A stretch of 64,000 nucleotides of DNA from Paraphoma chrysanthemicola. Taxonomy: Eukaryota; Ascomycota; Dothideomycetes; Pleosporales; Phaeosphaeriaceae. Location of the stretch: positions 1,178,001 through 1,242,000 of the forward strand of contig JAGMWG010000004.1 of the NCBI GenBank assembly GCA_020744225.1, written 5' to 3'. Position numbers and translations under genes: made by a program. This document shows, one piece after another, positions 20,988 through 33,190 of the stretch (its first letter is position 1; each line of letters begins with the position of its first letter). The notes below the pieces were generated by a model. That model saw only the letters and a program-made list of their open reading frames with translations, was not told the origin of the DNA and made no database searches.

Positions 20988-23447
20988 TCACTGTCCCAGC
21001 AAGATTTTCAACGTCTCCACCCCCGTCCCCAAAACCTCCTGCCTCCTACTTTCCTTGAGTACCAACTTCAGCGTATTCACCGCTCCTTTGTCCTTCAATT
21101 TCTCGATGCCCTCTGGCACTTCCGCTACACTCCGCACACACACCACGCCTCTGTATTTGACATCCTCGTCCTCATCTCTGCACAGCTCAAGCAAGAACTC
21201 AATGCCTTTCTCCTGGTTCAACAACGCGGTGACTGCCTCGGATACACTGAGCAACATGGCCAGCGCGCCGCCTGCCGCCGAGCGCGTCGGCGTGTCGTCG
21301 ACGTCGGTCATGGCGAGGAGGAGATGAAGACGTTGTTTTGCACGCGGGGCAGCGGGGTCTGCAAAGTGTGCGATACATGTTGGGCTCGCCATGAGATTGC
21401 AGAGTAATTCCGTGGCGGCCCGGCGGATCATGGTGTGGTTGCTGAGAAGGAGATCTTCGATGACGATGTCGAATGCAGAGCGGAGGATGTGCTCTTGTGT
21501 CCCCAGATCGAGGGATGCGAGATTCGTGAGTGCGAGAAGCGCTTCAAAGGCGTGGAGTTGCCATGCGGACGAGTCGGTGCGAGTGAGTTGACTGACTAGT
21601 GGACGGATAGCGGATGTAGATGGTAACGCGGCGTTGAAAACGTGCGAAGGATTGATGCTGATGAGGATGCGGGAGAGGGCTTGAGCTGTTGTGGTAAGTG
21701 CAGTGGGTGGGTATGGTGTTGTGCCAGATGTGGAGGCGGTGTTTGTAGCAGAAATGTGGTCCCAGATCAGAATGAGGAGCTTGATGGCGCCTTGTTGGGC
21801 CATGGCGCCTCTGATTTTGGGCTCTTTACTCAGGCCGAGAAGAATCTGGCTGCTTTGGTTGAGGATTGTGGGCGAACCTCTCTTGCAGACGTGCACAAGG
21901 AGAGGGACAATGCCAGCTTCGAGTATACGCTTACAGCGGACGGAAACATTAGCATCGTTAAGAAGCTCATCGGGTGCAGCTGGCTTTTGGACATTGGCGT
22001 ACGCTTTTAGCTGAGCCATGCGCTTCTCTTCTTCCGATTGTATTGGTAGGTATTCGGTGATGTTGACGAAGATGGTAAGACCACCAAAAAGAATGTTGGA
22101 TGGAGCAGACGGCTCGCTCATTGTTCCGATAAGACGCTTCAGAAACTTTGGCGACTTGGACAAATCTTCGCGGACTTTGGGCTGAAGCGAAGCATACGCG
22201 AGGCCTTCGATTGAATCCTGCTTCGATGATATGTCGCCACCTATTACCATGGACTTGAAGCTCGCGATCAGATCGCTTTGATCAACTCTCCCAGGTACGA
22301 TAATCTGTGGGCCATCACTCGGAGCTACCTCTTCGCCAAGCTTGACGAGTACGAGTGCTGCAAGGTTCGCACGCTTCTTGTCCTGGCTCTCTGCTACCAA
22401 CTCCTCGAGCCATTCTCTGCAATGCTTGTTGATTGCATCTCGGCAGTTCTTGTCAACACACGCTGCGCTAATGAGCTCGAGTGTCACCTGCTCAAGCTTA
22501 AGTGACTTCTTCTTTTGCACCATAGGCACGAGTGTGCTGACGAAGCCATCGGTTAGGAACAGCGCAGCTGCTGCTGTCACCGCGACAGGAAAGATAGCAG
22601 TGGCAGCAGAAAACGCGATGACCAGGTCATTTGCATCTCCTTTCTTCACACGATTGGTGACGAATTTCGAGATGAGCTCTCCAGCAGTGTCCGGCGCAAG
22701 CTCGAACAGCTTGATGCTAGCGAGCGTGGCTTGGCTGCGCAGGCTCGCTGGTAGTCTGATATCGAGAGTCGACAAAATAACATCGAAGCTATCTGCGTCG
22801 ATGATTCCCTTTAGATGTTCGGCATAGTGAGCGAGGAGTTGCGCGATGCCTTTCATGGCGCGTTCGGGGTGCTCAAGAGCCTCCTCCATCATCATCGCCA
22901 AGCTGAGCATGAACATATCTCTATGTCCATTCTTGAAAGCTGCATCATCCGGCCAGACGCTCCGATTAAGCAGGACCTTCAGTAGGCCGTCGATCGAATC
23001 GTCTCCTCGCTCGAACAATTCGTAATAGATTCGCGTTGGTTGCTCCCGGACCGCAGTGGCGAGCCACCGCTGGGCACCTACGCTGTGTAAAAGCTCTCCT
23101 GTGACTTGGTCCAGGACATCATCTTCACCCTTGAAGCTGAACAAGATTTCCATCGCCTGTTCGGCTTCCTTTGGCTTGATCCCTTGCTTTTGTACCACAC
23201 GCAGCGCTCGGTCTCCATCGTCTTCATCTTTGCTCTTGACCCAAATTTTACAAAGCGTCAAAAGCTCACTCTTGTCTTCCTCTTGCCGCAGACTCGTCCA
23301 CGCGTCTTTAATTTGGGGATTTTCGGGAGCAATGGTGCTCGCTTCACGTAAATATCTTGCTGCTTCTGCCAGGTCGCCGGCTTTGGTGCTGTCAGCCGCC
23401 TTTTGTGCGAGCTGCAGCGCCCGCTGCTCTTCGGAGGTGGATGACAT
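20988..23447 (-). CDS. SHE4: UCS-domain myosin chaperone (She4/UNC-45/Rng3)
   Basis: Intronless, 819 aa. The N-terminus has a TPR-like helical segment (ALQLAQKAADSTKAGDLAEA) and the rest is armadillo-type helical repeats. The C-terminal half matches the UCS domain, including the central KRMAQLKAYANVQKP segment and AGIVPLLVHVCKRGSP. UCS proteins fold and stabilise myosin motor heads and so support actin cables, endocytosis and cytokinesis. Length is close to yeast She4 (789 aa). The gene lies 520 bp downstream of CDC11 on the same strand. No disruption is seen. Family assignment is based on domain layout and recognised segments. Confidence 0.9.
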   Translation of the reverse strand: MSSTSEEQRALQLAQKAADSTKAGDLAEAARYLREASTIAPENPQIKDAWTSLRQEEDKSELLTLCKIWVKSKDEDDGDRALRVVQKQGIKPKEAEQAMEILFSFKGEDDVLDQVTGELLHSVGAQRWLATAVREQPTRIYYELFERGDDSIDGLLKVLLNRSVWPDDAAFKNGHRDMFMLSLAMMMEEALEHPERAMKGIAQLLAHYAEHLKGIIDADSFDVILSTLDIRLPASLRSQATLASIKLFELAPDTAGELISKFVTNRVKKGDANDLVIAFSAATAIFPVAVTAAAALFLTDGFVSTLVPMVQKKKSLKLEQVTLELISAACVDKNCRDAINKHCREWLEELVAESQDKKRANLAALVLVKLGEEVAPSDGPQIIVPGRVDQSDLIASFKSMVIGGDISSKQDSIEGLAYASLQPKVREDLSKSPKFLKRLIGTMSEPSAPSNILFGGLTIFVNITEYLPIQSEEEKRMAQLKAYANVQKPAAPDELLNDANVSVRCKRILEAGIVPLLVHVCKRGSPTILNQSSQILLGLSKEPKIRGAMAQQGAIKLLILIWDHISATNTASTSGTTPYPPTALTTTAQALSRILISINPSHVFNAALPSTSAIRPLVSQLTRTDSSAWQLHAFEALLALTNLASLDLGTQEHILRSAFDIVIEDLLLSNHTMIRRAATELLCNLMASPTCIAHFADPAAPRAKQRLHLLLAMTDVDDTPTRSAAGGALAMLLSVSEAVTALLNQEKGIEFLLELCRDEDEDVKYRGVVCVRSVAEVPEGIEKLKDKGAVNTLKLVLKESRRQEVLGTGVETLKILLGQ

Positions 23448-23967
23448 GGCTGTTGAGGTGGAAGAGAGAGGTCATGTTGAGCTGGGAGAAAAGGTGGGCT
23501 CATCAAATGTTCGAGAGGTCACGGTCTAGTATGCAGGCGCTCGGACCCAGCCCGTTTCATTGAGGCGCGGGGTTTCCAACTCAGGTACAGACGCGTGGGA
23601 TGCTCCACCACCAAATCCCATCTCATAGCCTCTCTCACCTGCTTCACAATCCGATCGACATGCAAAGAGATGATTCAGAAAATATTCGTTACTATTATAC
23701 AGCTCATTAAATCGTACATACGCTTTGTCCAGTACCCCACGCTCTACGTGCAAGTGATTGCGCCTAATAAATGCTTCAATACCGGATGGTTCCCCAAAAA
23801 GCAACCAAAACTCCATGTGACGCGAACGCACCGCCACGTCCAGCCTTATACAAGATCTTGTCTCAATGGAGGTCGCCTTGACCAACGTGGGTCTATGTTT
23901 GTTTCTTCTCGGTTGCTGCACAGTGCGGGCAACGGAAAGCTGGCTCCAATTTTCGCTGCTTGGCTTC
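23448..23967. other. Intergenic: SHE4 promoter and CDC11 3' region
   Basis: A 520-bp gap between two genes on the minus strand. A 151-codon open frame (23526-23981) overlaps the CDC11 stop but has no domain or coding character and is judged accidental. Confidence 0.5.
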
Positions 23968-26900
23968 TCAAGCACTGCCATTGCTCATGTTTCCAGATTG
24001 CTTCCGCTGAATGACGCCTAGCAAAAGCATTCGCTCCCAAATGTCGTCTTTGACAAGCACGCGCGCCTTGTCAAACCGGAGCCCGTCCAGTTCTCTCAAG
24101 TTTCTGCACAAATTGGCCAACATCATCTCAGTCACTCGTCGCCGGATCCGTGTTTCGTAGTCGAGTCGTGTGAGGTGTAGCTCATCGGACTCAATATCTC
24201 CGTCTGGTAAGACGAATCGATCAGTGAGCTGCTCGTCAGACGGCCTCTGTCGCAAAGACATGACTCGATTCTCCGATGTCGATGCATAGAAGCGGAGAGT
24301 GAGAGGATTGTCTCGCCAGTCCAACTTAGATAGCGTCTCGAGTTTACCAAGAACCATCGCGTTCGCACGCAAACGTTCGAGCTTGTTGCCTGCTAGGAGA
24401 AGCTCGTCAAGCCTCTTTATGTTGAGCAGCGGCCGGAGATCCTTAATGGAATTGAAGTTGAGATTGATCGACCGTATGTTTGGTGTTAATTGTCCGAAGT
24501 TGTCTGGTAACTCTTTCAAGCCCATGGAAGCTAGCTCCAACCGCTGGAGGTTCAGCAGATGCTGCGAAATCGCTAGTCCATGGATAGGATTTAGGGACAA
24601 GTAGAGATTGCGCACGTCACAATTTCTGACAAGATTACTAACGCACGTTTCTGTGTCCGAATCGTTGCTCAGCATCTGATCACGAGCCGAGAACGTGCGA
24701 AGTCGTCGGAGATGTTCTAGGCCAGGCACGTTCACGAGGCAGTTGCCGTCTGCATGTAGAGTCTCTAATTTCGGAAAGTGGCCGTCGACATCAAGCAACG
24801 TCGTTCCGTTACGGCAAATGCGCAAAGATCGCATTGACTTGCACCGTTCAGCCGAGCCATCGAAGAGAGGAAACTCTTCTATGTCATTATCATCTTAATC
24901 AATCAGCAACCGAAGAGAAGGGTAATTTTAATGGATGCGTACCGAGGTTTAGATGCTCGAGTCGGGGAAGACGATGCAGATTGCGCACTTCAAGCATTTG
25001 ATTGTTCCGTAGGTCCAAGTCAGTGAGGGATTTGCTACAAAAGTCAGTAAGCTTGTTGGCACGAATCATGGCACAGAACTTACAGATCAGATCGAGCAAA
25101 GTCCACCATCTCAATCTGATTACCTCCAGCACTCAACTCCATGAGGCCATCCAGATGCAATATACCATCAAGGGATTTGATCTTGTTGTTATCCACTGTT
25201 AGGACGCGTAGATGAACAAGCTCAGCCAGGCCGTCTAAGCTATCGATGTCATTGTTGGAGATGTCGAGATGTTGGAGATTGAGGAGAGCCGTCCATGAAG
25301 TGAGACCCGTCAGGCAGTTCTTCTGTGCTTTCAAACGCCTTATAGAGTAAGGTATACCCGTGACCTGACTGATGCCGTTATTGGACACGTCCAGCTCCTC
25401 GAGCTGATAGCAAAGCTCATCAAGACGATGCAATGTGTTCAGATCTTTGCCGTGCAAATCGGCTTTTCGCAAGTCCTCCCAGTAAGGCTCATCGGGCTCG
25501 ACATCCTGTAGTGCCCTCACTAGATCGGCAGTTCCTTGTGCATACCGGTCTTCAAGTGCTTTGGAAAAAAGAGTACCGCTATGCTTTACAACAACCCGAT
25601 CTGGCAGCTCGCATTCGTCGATCTGATTGAGTGTGAATTCGGGGAGATCACTGAGCATGAACGTAACGTCTCCTTTCATTGGAGAAGAAGGGGCCAGAAG
25701 CCCGTTCTGATCGTCCTGAGCCAGAATGGGTGCAGAGACATTCATCGAAAGCTGCATTTTGTAGTTCTTAGTGGGATGATCTTCGAGGAGAGATAGATCG
25801 CCATCCCCAGTGAATACAGGCGCACGATGAGGCCGAGCACGAGGAAGTGTCTTCGATGTAACATGAGGCTGCTTTGCGCGGACGTTTGTCTGGCCTTCAT
25901 GTGACCACTGCGTTGGGGTGATTTTAGGTGGATTTGTCCAAGGCTGCTTGGAGGCTTGGAGGCCTGGCTCAGCGATCGAAATTGTGATGTCGCGAATGCG
26001 GTGATTTTGTACGTTCGATTGCGCATGTCCACGTCCTTCGAAATACTTGATTTCGTGCTCAACGTCGTCCTCGTCCGACTCTGGAATAGCATAGGTCGTC
26101 TGTACTTGTGGTGCTTTTTGGGTGCTCCAGTTCCTTGGGGCCTGAGTGCTCCATGAGGTTGCTCTAGTCTCCGTCTTTGGATAGCTCCACGCAAAGTTCG
26201 ACATCTTTGAAGGTACGGAACTAGTATCAGTAAAAGCGGTACCTTTGCCTTCACGAGTGACAGGTCGCCCGTCATCTTCTGGCTCTGGCTTCTCGGTGTC
26301 CTCTAGAATTGTCTCTGCCGTTGGCTGAGTACGCGTTGGAGACCCTTTAACTTCGTGCTCCTTTGTATCATCGACGGTGAGATCTGGGATGTTGCCAAAA
26401 GGATCATCCTCACTATCGTGCAACGCGCTGCGATCCTCTTCATGTCGGCGATGCTCTTTTGAAGGACTCTTTTGCCGCACCCATCTATTCTGCTCACGGT
26501 CGAAGCTCATGCCCGCAACCTCCTGTGGGATTAGATGTGCAACGGCTTCGGGGGCCAAAGTAGCGACGTGATCTGAGCGGCGAGATGCACTAGTGGCTAT
26601 GGTGTGTCCGAGAGAAGATCCCGTGGATTGCTGTGTACGCGCCGTACGAGGCTGAGAGCTGAAGTTGCCCTCTGGATCATTGCCCTTGGCGTATCGATTG
26701 GGATTGTCTGTGATGCGGATATCGTCCTGTTCAACCACAACGCTCTCATCCTCCGGCGTCTCAGGTCTTCTCACTCGCGAAAAGCGGAGAGAGTTGACAG
26801 AAGAGTTCAAGAATGTGTCAGAGTCTTTCTCTTGGTATTTACGAAGGTGACTCATCACATTGGAATCTAGGTCTTGCTTGTTGGGCTCCTTCCACGCTGA

Positions 26901-29435
26901 CCTTCGTCCCTCTCTGCTTGGAGGTCTTTCAAACGTAAGCGAGCTCGAAGGATGCGTCTCTGCATGATCGATGAACTCCGACTCAGCCTCGGTCTCTTCG
27001 AGACTGCCCAGGCCACTGCTTGGTCGACCCTTCGCACGAATAAAGTTCATGATCTTGACTGCTTCGTCCAAGAAATCTTGCGTAGTGACTGATCGCTTTC
27101 GGCTTTCGTCTCGCACAGCCATTTGCTTTTTCATACTAAAGGCAGCAACCTCGCTGGCGATCGCAGCAGCTCGACTCTTTTCAGATTTGGAGTGAGAAGT
27201 GGTTGGCGGTGATAGTTGCTCTCGAATCGTGTTGAGCTTGGGCGAGGATTGGATGAAGGCCTCTGTTGCCTCCATGATTTCTGCATGTATCTCGTCGCGC
27301 CTTCGTTGACTAGGTGTGGGATTGCGAGGTCTTAAGATATGTCTGCGCGCCAGGGTTTCGGGGTCTGCGACATTATTGTTGGAGTCATGGCGCGCATCTT
27401 TGCGCTTTCTGCCAACAACCGACTGTATACTAGCATGTGACTCGTGGACCGTCTTGATTATGCTGTCGCTCAAGTCCTTTTCTTCGCTCGTAGCTTCGTC
27501 ATCATCTGCCGAGGGAATCGTCCTTCTTCGCTTGGGCGTGGGGTTTTTGAAAGGTGATGTTGGACCTCTCTTGCCCTCGGTGTACTCTTGATGGATGTCC
27601 GTGTGCTCTTCAGTCTGGGCAGTGGATGCACTCAGATGTCGTTGGAATTTTGGTCTGGCAAAGCCCCGAGACACACTGCCAGAATGGGACGAGACTTGGC
27701 GTCGGCGCTGAGAGGAGTTGTGCGACACCGGAGAACTTTCCAGATGAAACCTGAAGGGCTGACGGCTTCCAGGGGGAGCAACATCCATTGATGGTGATCC
27801 ATCGGGAGCACTGTCGTCCGCAATTGAGCCTTCAAGGATTGATTCGGAAAAGTCTCCAGAGAATTGGAACTCATTTAGTTCTCCTTCACCAAAAGAGCTG
27901 ACCCTGCGCTGAGAAAGGCCCTCATCTCGCGCCGGGGTCTGAGACGGTCCTTTGTGTATGCTGATCTCCTCTACTGAAGTTAATGTTGACGTCTTCTGTA
28001 CAGTCTTGGTGGTAGTGTCGCTCCTCGCGCCCTGATCACTGCTGGTTGTACCCTTGTCCGATTTGTACTCTAGCTGGCTTAGGCGTCTCTGCAATCTGTT
28101 GCTGGTGAAGGTGTCATGTGCATCAAACAGCTTAAGTGGGCTCCCTGAATTTTTGGCGCGTTCCGGGCTAAGGAACTGATTTGCCAGCCGGCGTGGAGTT
28201 TTTGGGTTGCTGCGCTCCTCTGTAGGGGATGTGGTTGCTTCAACGGGCCGGATAGCATTCAACTTGGATGGCCGCGCAACCGTGCCACTTTCCGAAGACT
28301 GTACCTTCTCCGGTGATGGACTCAGTGGACGTCGACGGAAGGAGCCATCGCGTGAATATCCACCTCGTCGAAGCTCCACAAAGAGACCAACATCTGGCAC
28401 ATCTGGTGTGCCAGCAGGCAGACCCTCCGGGAGAGACTCGTCCTGCAGCCTTGCTAGTGACGAATCCACCTGGCTATGGCTAATGGCGCTCTCTTCCGCA
28501 ATGGACTGGTACTGGCTCTGGGGAGGTGATCCTATCTGTCGGAGGCGGTTGGCAAGTTCAGACCCTCTGAAGTTCGGGGTGGGAAGGGCGGATTGTCCAA
28601 TCTTCAGGTTGGTCGTTAGGTATACCGGACTGAAGTTCTCGTTCTCGAACTCAATTTGGCCGCTCACAGTTCGCGGCGCGTCCTGTGTTGCCAAACTGTG
28701 TCCGCGAACCACCGAGCTATCCGCTTGTTCCTCTACGGAGTCCTCGTACACGGTATCTTGTTGGTGTTGCTCGTCGTCGCCCGTCCCACGGGCCTGTTTT
28801 GACTGTTCCTGGTCTTGGTGTGTCGGCGGCCACGGCGGCGGGCTGGATGGTAGGGCTGCCAGGTTGTTCAGAAGGCCGAGTTTGCGCTTCGGCTGGGGCG
28901 TGTTCTCTGAAGTGCCATCGGCTGGCTTCTGGAATATGTTTTGCAGGCCCGTGTTGCCAAAGAGGTCGGTCTGGTCGCCGTAGCCCAGCTCGCCCTTGAC
29001 CAGTCGGCGCCTCCACTCGGGCGTGCCATGAGCTCCCCCTTCTTTTGTAGGTGATTTGGCGACGGTGTTGTGCGCTACAGTCCCATTGTACGCGATGGAG
29101 CCTTGCGATGCAGAGAAGGCGCGCGAGGGCGCGCGGGACAGCGTCATGTAAGAAGCATCGAGCGACGCCGGGACGATGTTGTTGTCGCTAAGGCTGCGCT
29201 CGGCCAGGGCGCTCCTCCGCTTTGGCGGGTGCAGTCCCTTTGCGTTGACTTGTATCTCGGAGAATGAGCCGGACGACTGTCGCATGCGCGGAAGGCGGCT
29301 CCGTGGTTTTGGCGGCACGCTCTGCGACCCCAGTGTGCCGGCAGGGCTTTCTGGGCTGGGTCCTAGCGACGGCGTGCCCTGCGGAATCCACTCCTCCGAC
29401 AGGTCCTCGAGCCATGGCTGTGTTGTGTTTGCCAT
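23968..29435 (-). CDS. CDC11: Septation initiation network scaffold, leucine-rich repeat protein (Cdc11/Nud1)
   Basis: Three exons: 29435-25084, 25034-24943 and 24893-23968 (5370 nt, 1789 aa). Both introns are 49 nt with good signals (GTAAGT...TTTGTAG; GTACGC...ATTAAG), and both joins lie inside leucine-rich repeats (ARSDLKSLTDLDLRNNQ; HLNLDDNDIEEFPLF). The first about 1300 residues are low-complexity, rich in Ser, Pro, Arg and Glu, and begin with WLEDLSEEWIPQGTPS, a segment seen in fungal Cdc11/SnaD/Nud1. The last about 440 residues carry tandem repeats such as LDVSNNGISQV, LDISNNDIDSL and LTVDNNKIKSL. In the family this protein sits at the spindle pole body and anchors the kinases and GTPase of the septation/mitotic exit network. 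The long N-terminus has many Ser-Pro/Thr-Pro sites, suggesting cell-cycle phosphorylation. It shares a 565-bp divergent promoter with the gene at 30001. Confidence 0.9.
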
Positions 29436-30000
29436 TGCGGTGTCGCGGCGGGCGGCGCGATGGCAGCTGTTGCGGGCGATGTTTTGCTGCGGACACGCGT
29501 CGAAGGCTCGCTATACGGGCACACACGGCATGCTCTGGGCGCGCAGGACGTCAATGGCGAGAGGAGGAGCGAGGAACGCGTCGTGGATTCGGCGGTGTCG
29601 ACTGTATCAATATGCAAGGATGTGTGCAGCTAGAACCTAGTCGTACATCACATCCCCCCCGCGCGGCGCTACTGCGAAACCTCCCGATGGTTTCCCCAGC
29701 AACCAACAACGGCCCGCCGCCCACACGCGCCGTCAGAAACGACCATGGACCGTGAGGACGTCAGATCCCACCTTGACCGCCCGACTGCGACGAGACAGAC
29801 GATGATGCCATGCTAGGCTCTGCGCTCGGCCACTATCTGCGCAAGACGGAAGGGACATTCGACATTGCACACGACCATGCGACCTCGCCCCTCGCCACCT
29901 ATTCCTACCCAGCAGCGGCCACGACGCCCCGCACATAGCAGCACATCTTAGCACAGCACCACTTTCACTTCGGCCCCGAGGCTACCGAGCTGAATCTAAT
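29436..30000. promoter_or_regulatory. Divergent promoter of CDC11 and the gene at 30001
   Basis: A 565-bp gap between start codons on opposite strands. It is GC-rich near CDC11, with no reliable factor sites or extra coding frame identified. Confidence 0.5.
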
Positions 30001-32076
30001 ATGCCGCCACTCCTACATCCACATCTCAAGCGCGGACTGGACCTCGACGACTTTCATATCGACCCAGAGGACATTATCGAAGACGTGCCTCGCGGCGCGC
30101 TCGATCCCGAAGAGCAGATAGCCAAGCGCAGGAGGATCGAAAGGATCGCGGCCCAATGTTTGCGCGGCAGACGGCCGGTCATCCTCGCAGCCGGTCTGCG
30201 TGGCCCTTTCGATGAGGGTTGGAAAAATCCTTGGGCGAAAGCTAAGAAGTGCACGCGAAGACACTCCAAAGAGGGTGACAGTACGAAGGACAATAAAACG
30301 AGAACCGAGGCTGAGAAAGTGAGCAATGGCATAGGACATGCGCAAACCAGGACGCACTCCCGCCGCGCAGCGAGAGGCGTAACGCAAGCGGAGGCAGTGG
30401 CAAGCCCAGAGACGTCCAGGGCTGTGGGCGATGATGTGGAGGACATGAACGACACATACACATTGGAAGCGATCGAGATCCCGCCCGCGACGGCCCCGTC
30501 ATCAGATGAAAACGATGTTTCGGGAGCAACCGAGTTCTTCAGTGTCGACACAGGGCAATGCGTTCGAAGCCGTTCTCCCCTCACGAACCCTTTCTGGCTG
30601 CGGCGACCGGAGTCTGGAGAAAAGTTTGATATGAAGCGCTCAGCAAATACCATCAAGGATGCCTCGCCAACACGCCCGCGAGACGTCCTCGCACAAAATC
30701 AGGCACCGAAAGCGCTGCAAGTGTCAGTCCCTAGAGCTCCGCTAGGAGCCCGAATACCCCTGGCCAGAGCGAAGTCACAGCAGGTTATTTCGAGTGCCTC
30801 TGCGTCCATGGTGATCTCCTCACCAGGTGAGGCGGCCGCGCCAACCCCTAATCACCACCCGGCAGCCATTACCGTGCCAGATCCCGTACAGTCGCGGGGC
30901 TCGGCCTGTGAGAGACCACCTGAAAACAATCAGAGTACTACATCGACACAAAGTCGACACTCCTTACCCTCGAATCTTCATCTGCCTGGCGATCAGGACG
31001 AACCTGAGTCAACGCGTGGGATGCCTTCACGTGAAGTCATTCAGCGCACGGCGGAGCGTCTCGTGGAGAAGCTACCATCGCCATCTGGAAGCAACTGTCC
31101 ATCACAGCAACATAGTCAGGAAGAAGTACACGTGCAACTTCAACGATCTCAGCATGATTTGGCGGCGTCGTCAGCGCCGAATTCTTCAACAAGTTTTGCC
31201 CACAAGAAGGTGGCAACAAAGTGGACCATCAACAACGCACCTCGATCGAAGCCCCGAGCTGTAAACTTCAACTCGTCTCCATCGATCAAGAACGGTACCA
31301 AGTCTTCCTCTCGTGTCAGCGTCGCTAAGGAAGGTATGAACGGCCATCCATCTGTTGTGGCAGACATGCCCTCGCAAGCTGAAGAAGGGCTGGTAGGTAA
31401 CCAAAACCATGATCAGGAACAACAAAACACAAGTACGGCGTGCCGTCGTTCTAGTGATCATTCTATGATGTCCACTCAAGCAGCCATGTTGCTTGCCCAG
31501 CTCGAGTTTCAAGAGAGCACATATCCTACGTCGTCACATGGGACTTACAGACCATGGTCGCAAATACCGGACGAGACACCACGGTCGATCATGCCAGAGC
31601 TTAGTCCAGCCATTACGCCACTGTCAATGTTCAGACCGCAGCTCGAACAGCCAGATGCATTGACGAGTGTGCTCCGCGACGCCCCCATCAGCACTCAGGA
31701 ATTATTCGCCGCAGCTTCGCCTTTTGCTTTCAGTACAGTCAAGAAGAAGCCAATTGCACCTCAACATAGCAACTTAAGAGTCACGACGTTATCTTTTGAT
31801 GCAACTGAGCAGAGGAGTGGAGACACTGCTCCACAAAGTCCCTCGTCATCTGCTGGCCGGCGTCCACTTCAGGAGAAGAACACTTTGCCGAGCCCATGGA
31901 AAAGGACCTTTGGGAAAGGTGCGCGAGGCTCACAGACCGTCAAAACCAATCGTAGCTCTTTCTGTAGTGACGTCGAGTCTCCGCGGCTTGGTCTCGACGG
32001 ACCGATGGGTAGCTACGGCTCTGATGAGTCGTTCCATCCTGCGAACCATCTGCTCTGCGACCTACAAGGCACTTGA
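30001..32076 (+). CDS. Unrecognised Ser/Pro-rich nuclear-type protein
   Basis: A single open frame of 691 aa. The N-terminal about 85 residues look conserved and structured: FHIDPEDIIEDVPRGALDPE, then KRRRIERIAAQCLRGRRPVI and LRGPFDEGWKNPWAK. The KRRRIER stretch could be a nuclear localisation signal. The middle is low-complexity with many Ser, Pro, Thr and Gln and no visible domain. Toward the C-terminus are short conserved-looking pieces (MSTQAAMLLAQLEFQES, APISTQELFAAASPFAFSTV, LPSPWKRTFGK). I do not recognise the family. The layout of short motifs in disordered sequence would fit a scaffold or regulatory protein, but this is inference. The start was chosen as the first ATG of a frame that keeps protein-like composition from residue 1. 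It diverges from CDC11. Confidence 0.85.
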   Translation: MPPLLHPHLKRGLDLDDFHIDPEDIIEDVPRGALDPEEQIAKRRRIERIAAQCLRGRRPVILAAGLRGPFDEGWKNPWAKAKKCTRRHSKEGDSTKDNKTRTEAEKVSNGIGHAQTRTHSRRAARGVTQAEAVASPETSRAVGDDVEDMNDTYTLEAIEIPPATAPSSDENDVSGATEFFSVDTGQCVRSRSPLTNPFWLRRPESGEKFDMKRSANTIKDASPTRPRDVLAQNQAPKALQVSVPRAPLGARIPLARAKSQQVISSASASMVISSPGEAAAPTPNHHPAAITVPDPVQSRGSACERPPENNQSTTSTQSRHSLPSNLHLPGDQDEPESTRGMPSREVIQRTAERLVEKLPSPSGSNCPSQQHSQEEVHVQLQRSQHDLAASSAPNSSTSFAHKKVATKWTINNAPRSKPRAVNFNSSPSIKNGTKSSSRVSVAKEGMNGHPSVVADMPSQAEEGLVGNQNHDQEQQNTSTACRRSSDHSMMSTQAAMLLAQLEFQESTYPTSSHGTYRPWSQIPDETPRSIMPELSPAITPLSMFRPQLEQPDALTSVLRDAPISTQELFAAASPFAFSTVKKKPIAPQHSNLRVTTLSFDATEQRSGDTAPQSPSSSAGRRPLQEKNTLPSPWKRTFGKGARGSQTVKTNRSSFCSDVESPRLGLDGPMGSYGSDESFHPANHLLCDLQGT

Positions 32077-33190
32077 TTCATCTGAGCTGTCATATACCAG
32101 AGGCAGATTGACCACACAACCATCATGGCAGGATAATCCGTGCCGCTTCCATCAATTCGACTCTTCACGGGCGAATCTCCTTCACTTGGCTTCTTTCTGG
32201 TGCCAATGGTTTACTTTCCGCTCGCAGCGCACAGTGTCGTGCAATCGTAATTGCGACATGCCGCAGCCGGCGGTGAGCGGCCACGTTCTTGAGCGATTGG
32301 ACGATAAGACCTTGCACCGGCCGAAAGTTGCATATCTGCCAGCCGAAAGTCCGGGACCCGGAGCTTGTCGTTACGCGGATAAGCTGATGGAGCACAGCAG
32401 CTGCGACAGCATTTGGAAGGCATGGCCAAAGTTGGGATACGGGCCTCTGGCGGCGGGTGGAGGACGCGGAGACGGGCGGGACAAGATTAGCTTGGATAGC
32501 GTCCGTCTTGAGGAGAGGAGTATGTCCTCGCGCCGAGCTATAGAGTGACAAGGTTATGGCCGAAGCTTGGAAGGCATCACTAAATGCAATCCGTGACCTA
32601 TCGCGAGGACATGTGTGGTTATTCGGTTGTGATTGCCGTGTTACGCAGTGATAACGCACGGACGCTCTTTCCTCCGCCATCGCTCCTCCTGGAGGAACGG
32701 TACTCACGGCAGGAGCCCAATTGCCTGCCTGCCCAACAGATTGTGACCCGTGAGAAAGGGGACATTCATTGCTACACGTTCGCAGTAGGACTTCTCGCAC
32801 ACAATCATCAATAAACAGCACCCACTGGCGCAGCAATTGCACCGCTTTGTCTCGGCGCGGTACGTCATTCGTCCCTCGCTTCCAATATCTGTGCACCCTT
32901 GGTTTGCATCGCGCCCTGTCCACACATCGTCAACGTGGGCCTGCAGCAATCCTCACTCGCTGCCTTCGACCAACAGCCAGCACCGCAACCAGCACGCACT
33001 CTCGCAGCCCACTCTCCAGCGCCGCCGGTCCTTGCACGCTAAGCCGCCCCTGCTGGCCGTCCGCTGTGCTCCCGCCGCGCCCAACGACCGCATCCTGGCT
33101 GTCGTTCCTGGTGCCACGGCAATATCTGCCAGACATCCCGCCACGCTCTCGCAACAACGCCTCTCAGACGGCCTAACCAATGTCGGCCCC
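32077..33190. other. Intergenic region upstream of KCS1
   Basis: The 1.1-kb gap holds the 3' region of the 30001 gene and the KCS1 promoter and 5' leader. The KCS1 frame stays open back to 32837, so its proximal part could be coding if an upstream start is used. No other gene was seen. Confidence 0.5.

Noticed and set aside
23526..23981. 151-codon minus-strand frame after CDC11
   Set aside because: It overlaps the CDC11 stop and lies in the gap that must hold the CDC11 3' region and SHE4 promoter; no conserved features.
28207..28983. 258-codon plus-strand frame
   Set aside because: It is antisense to the low-complexity N-terminal half of CDC11, a common source of false frames.
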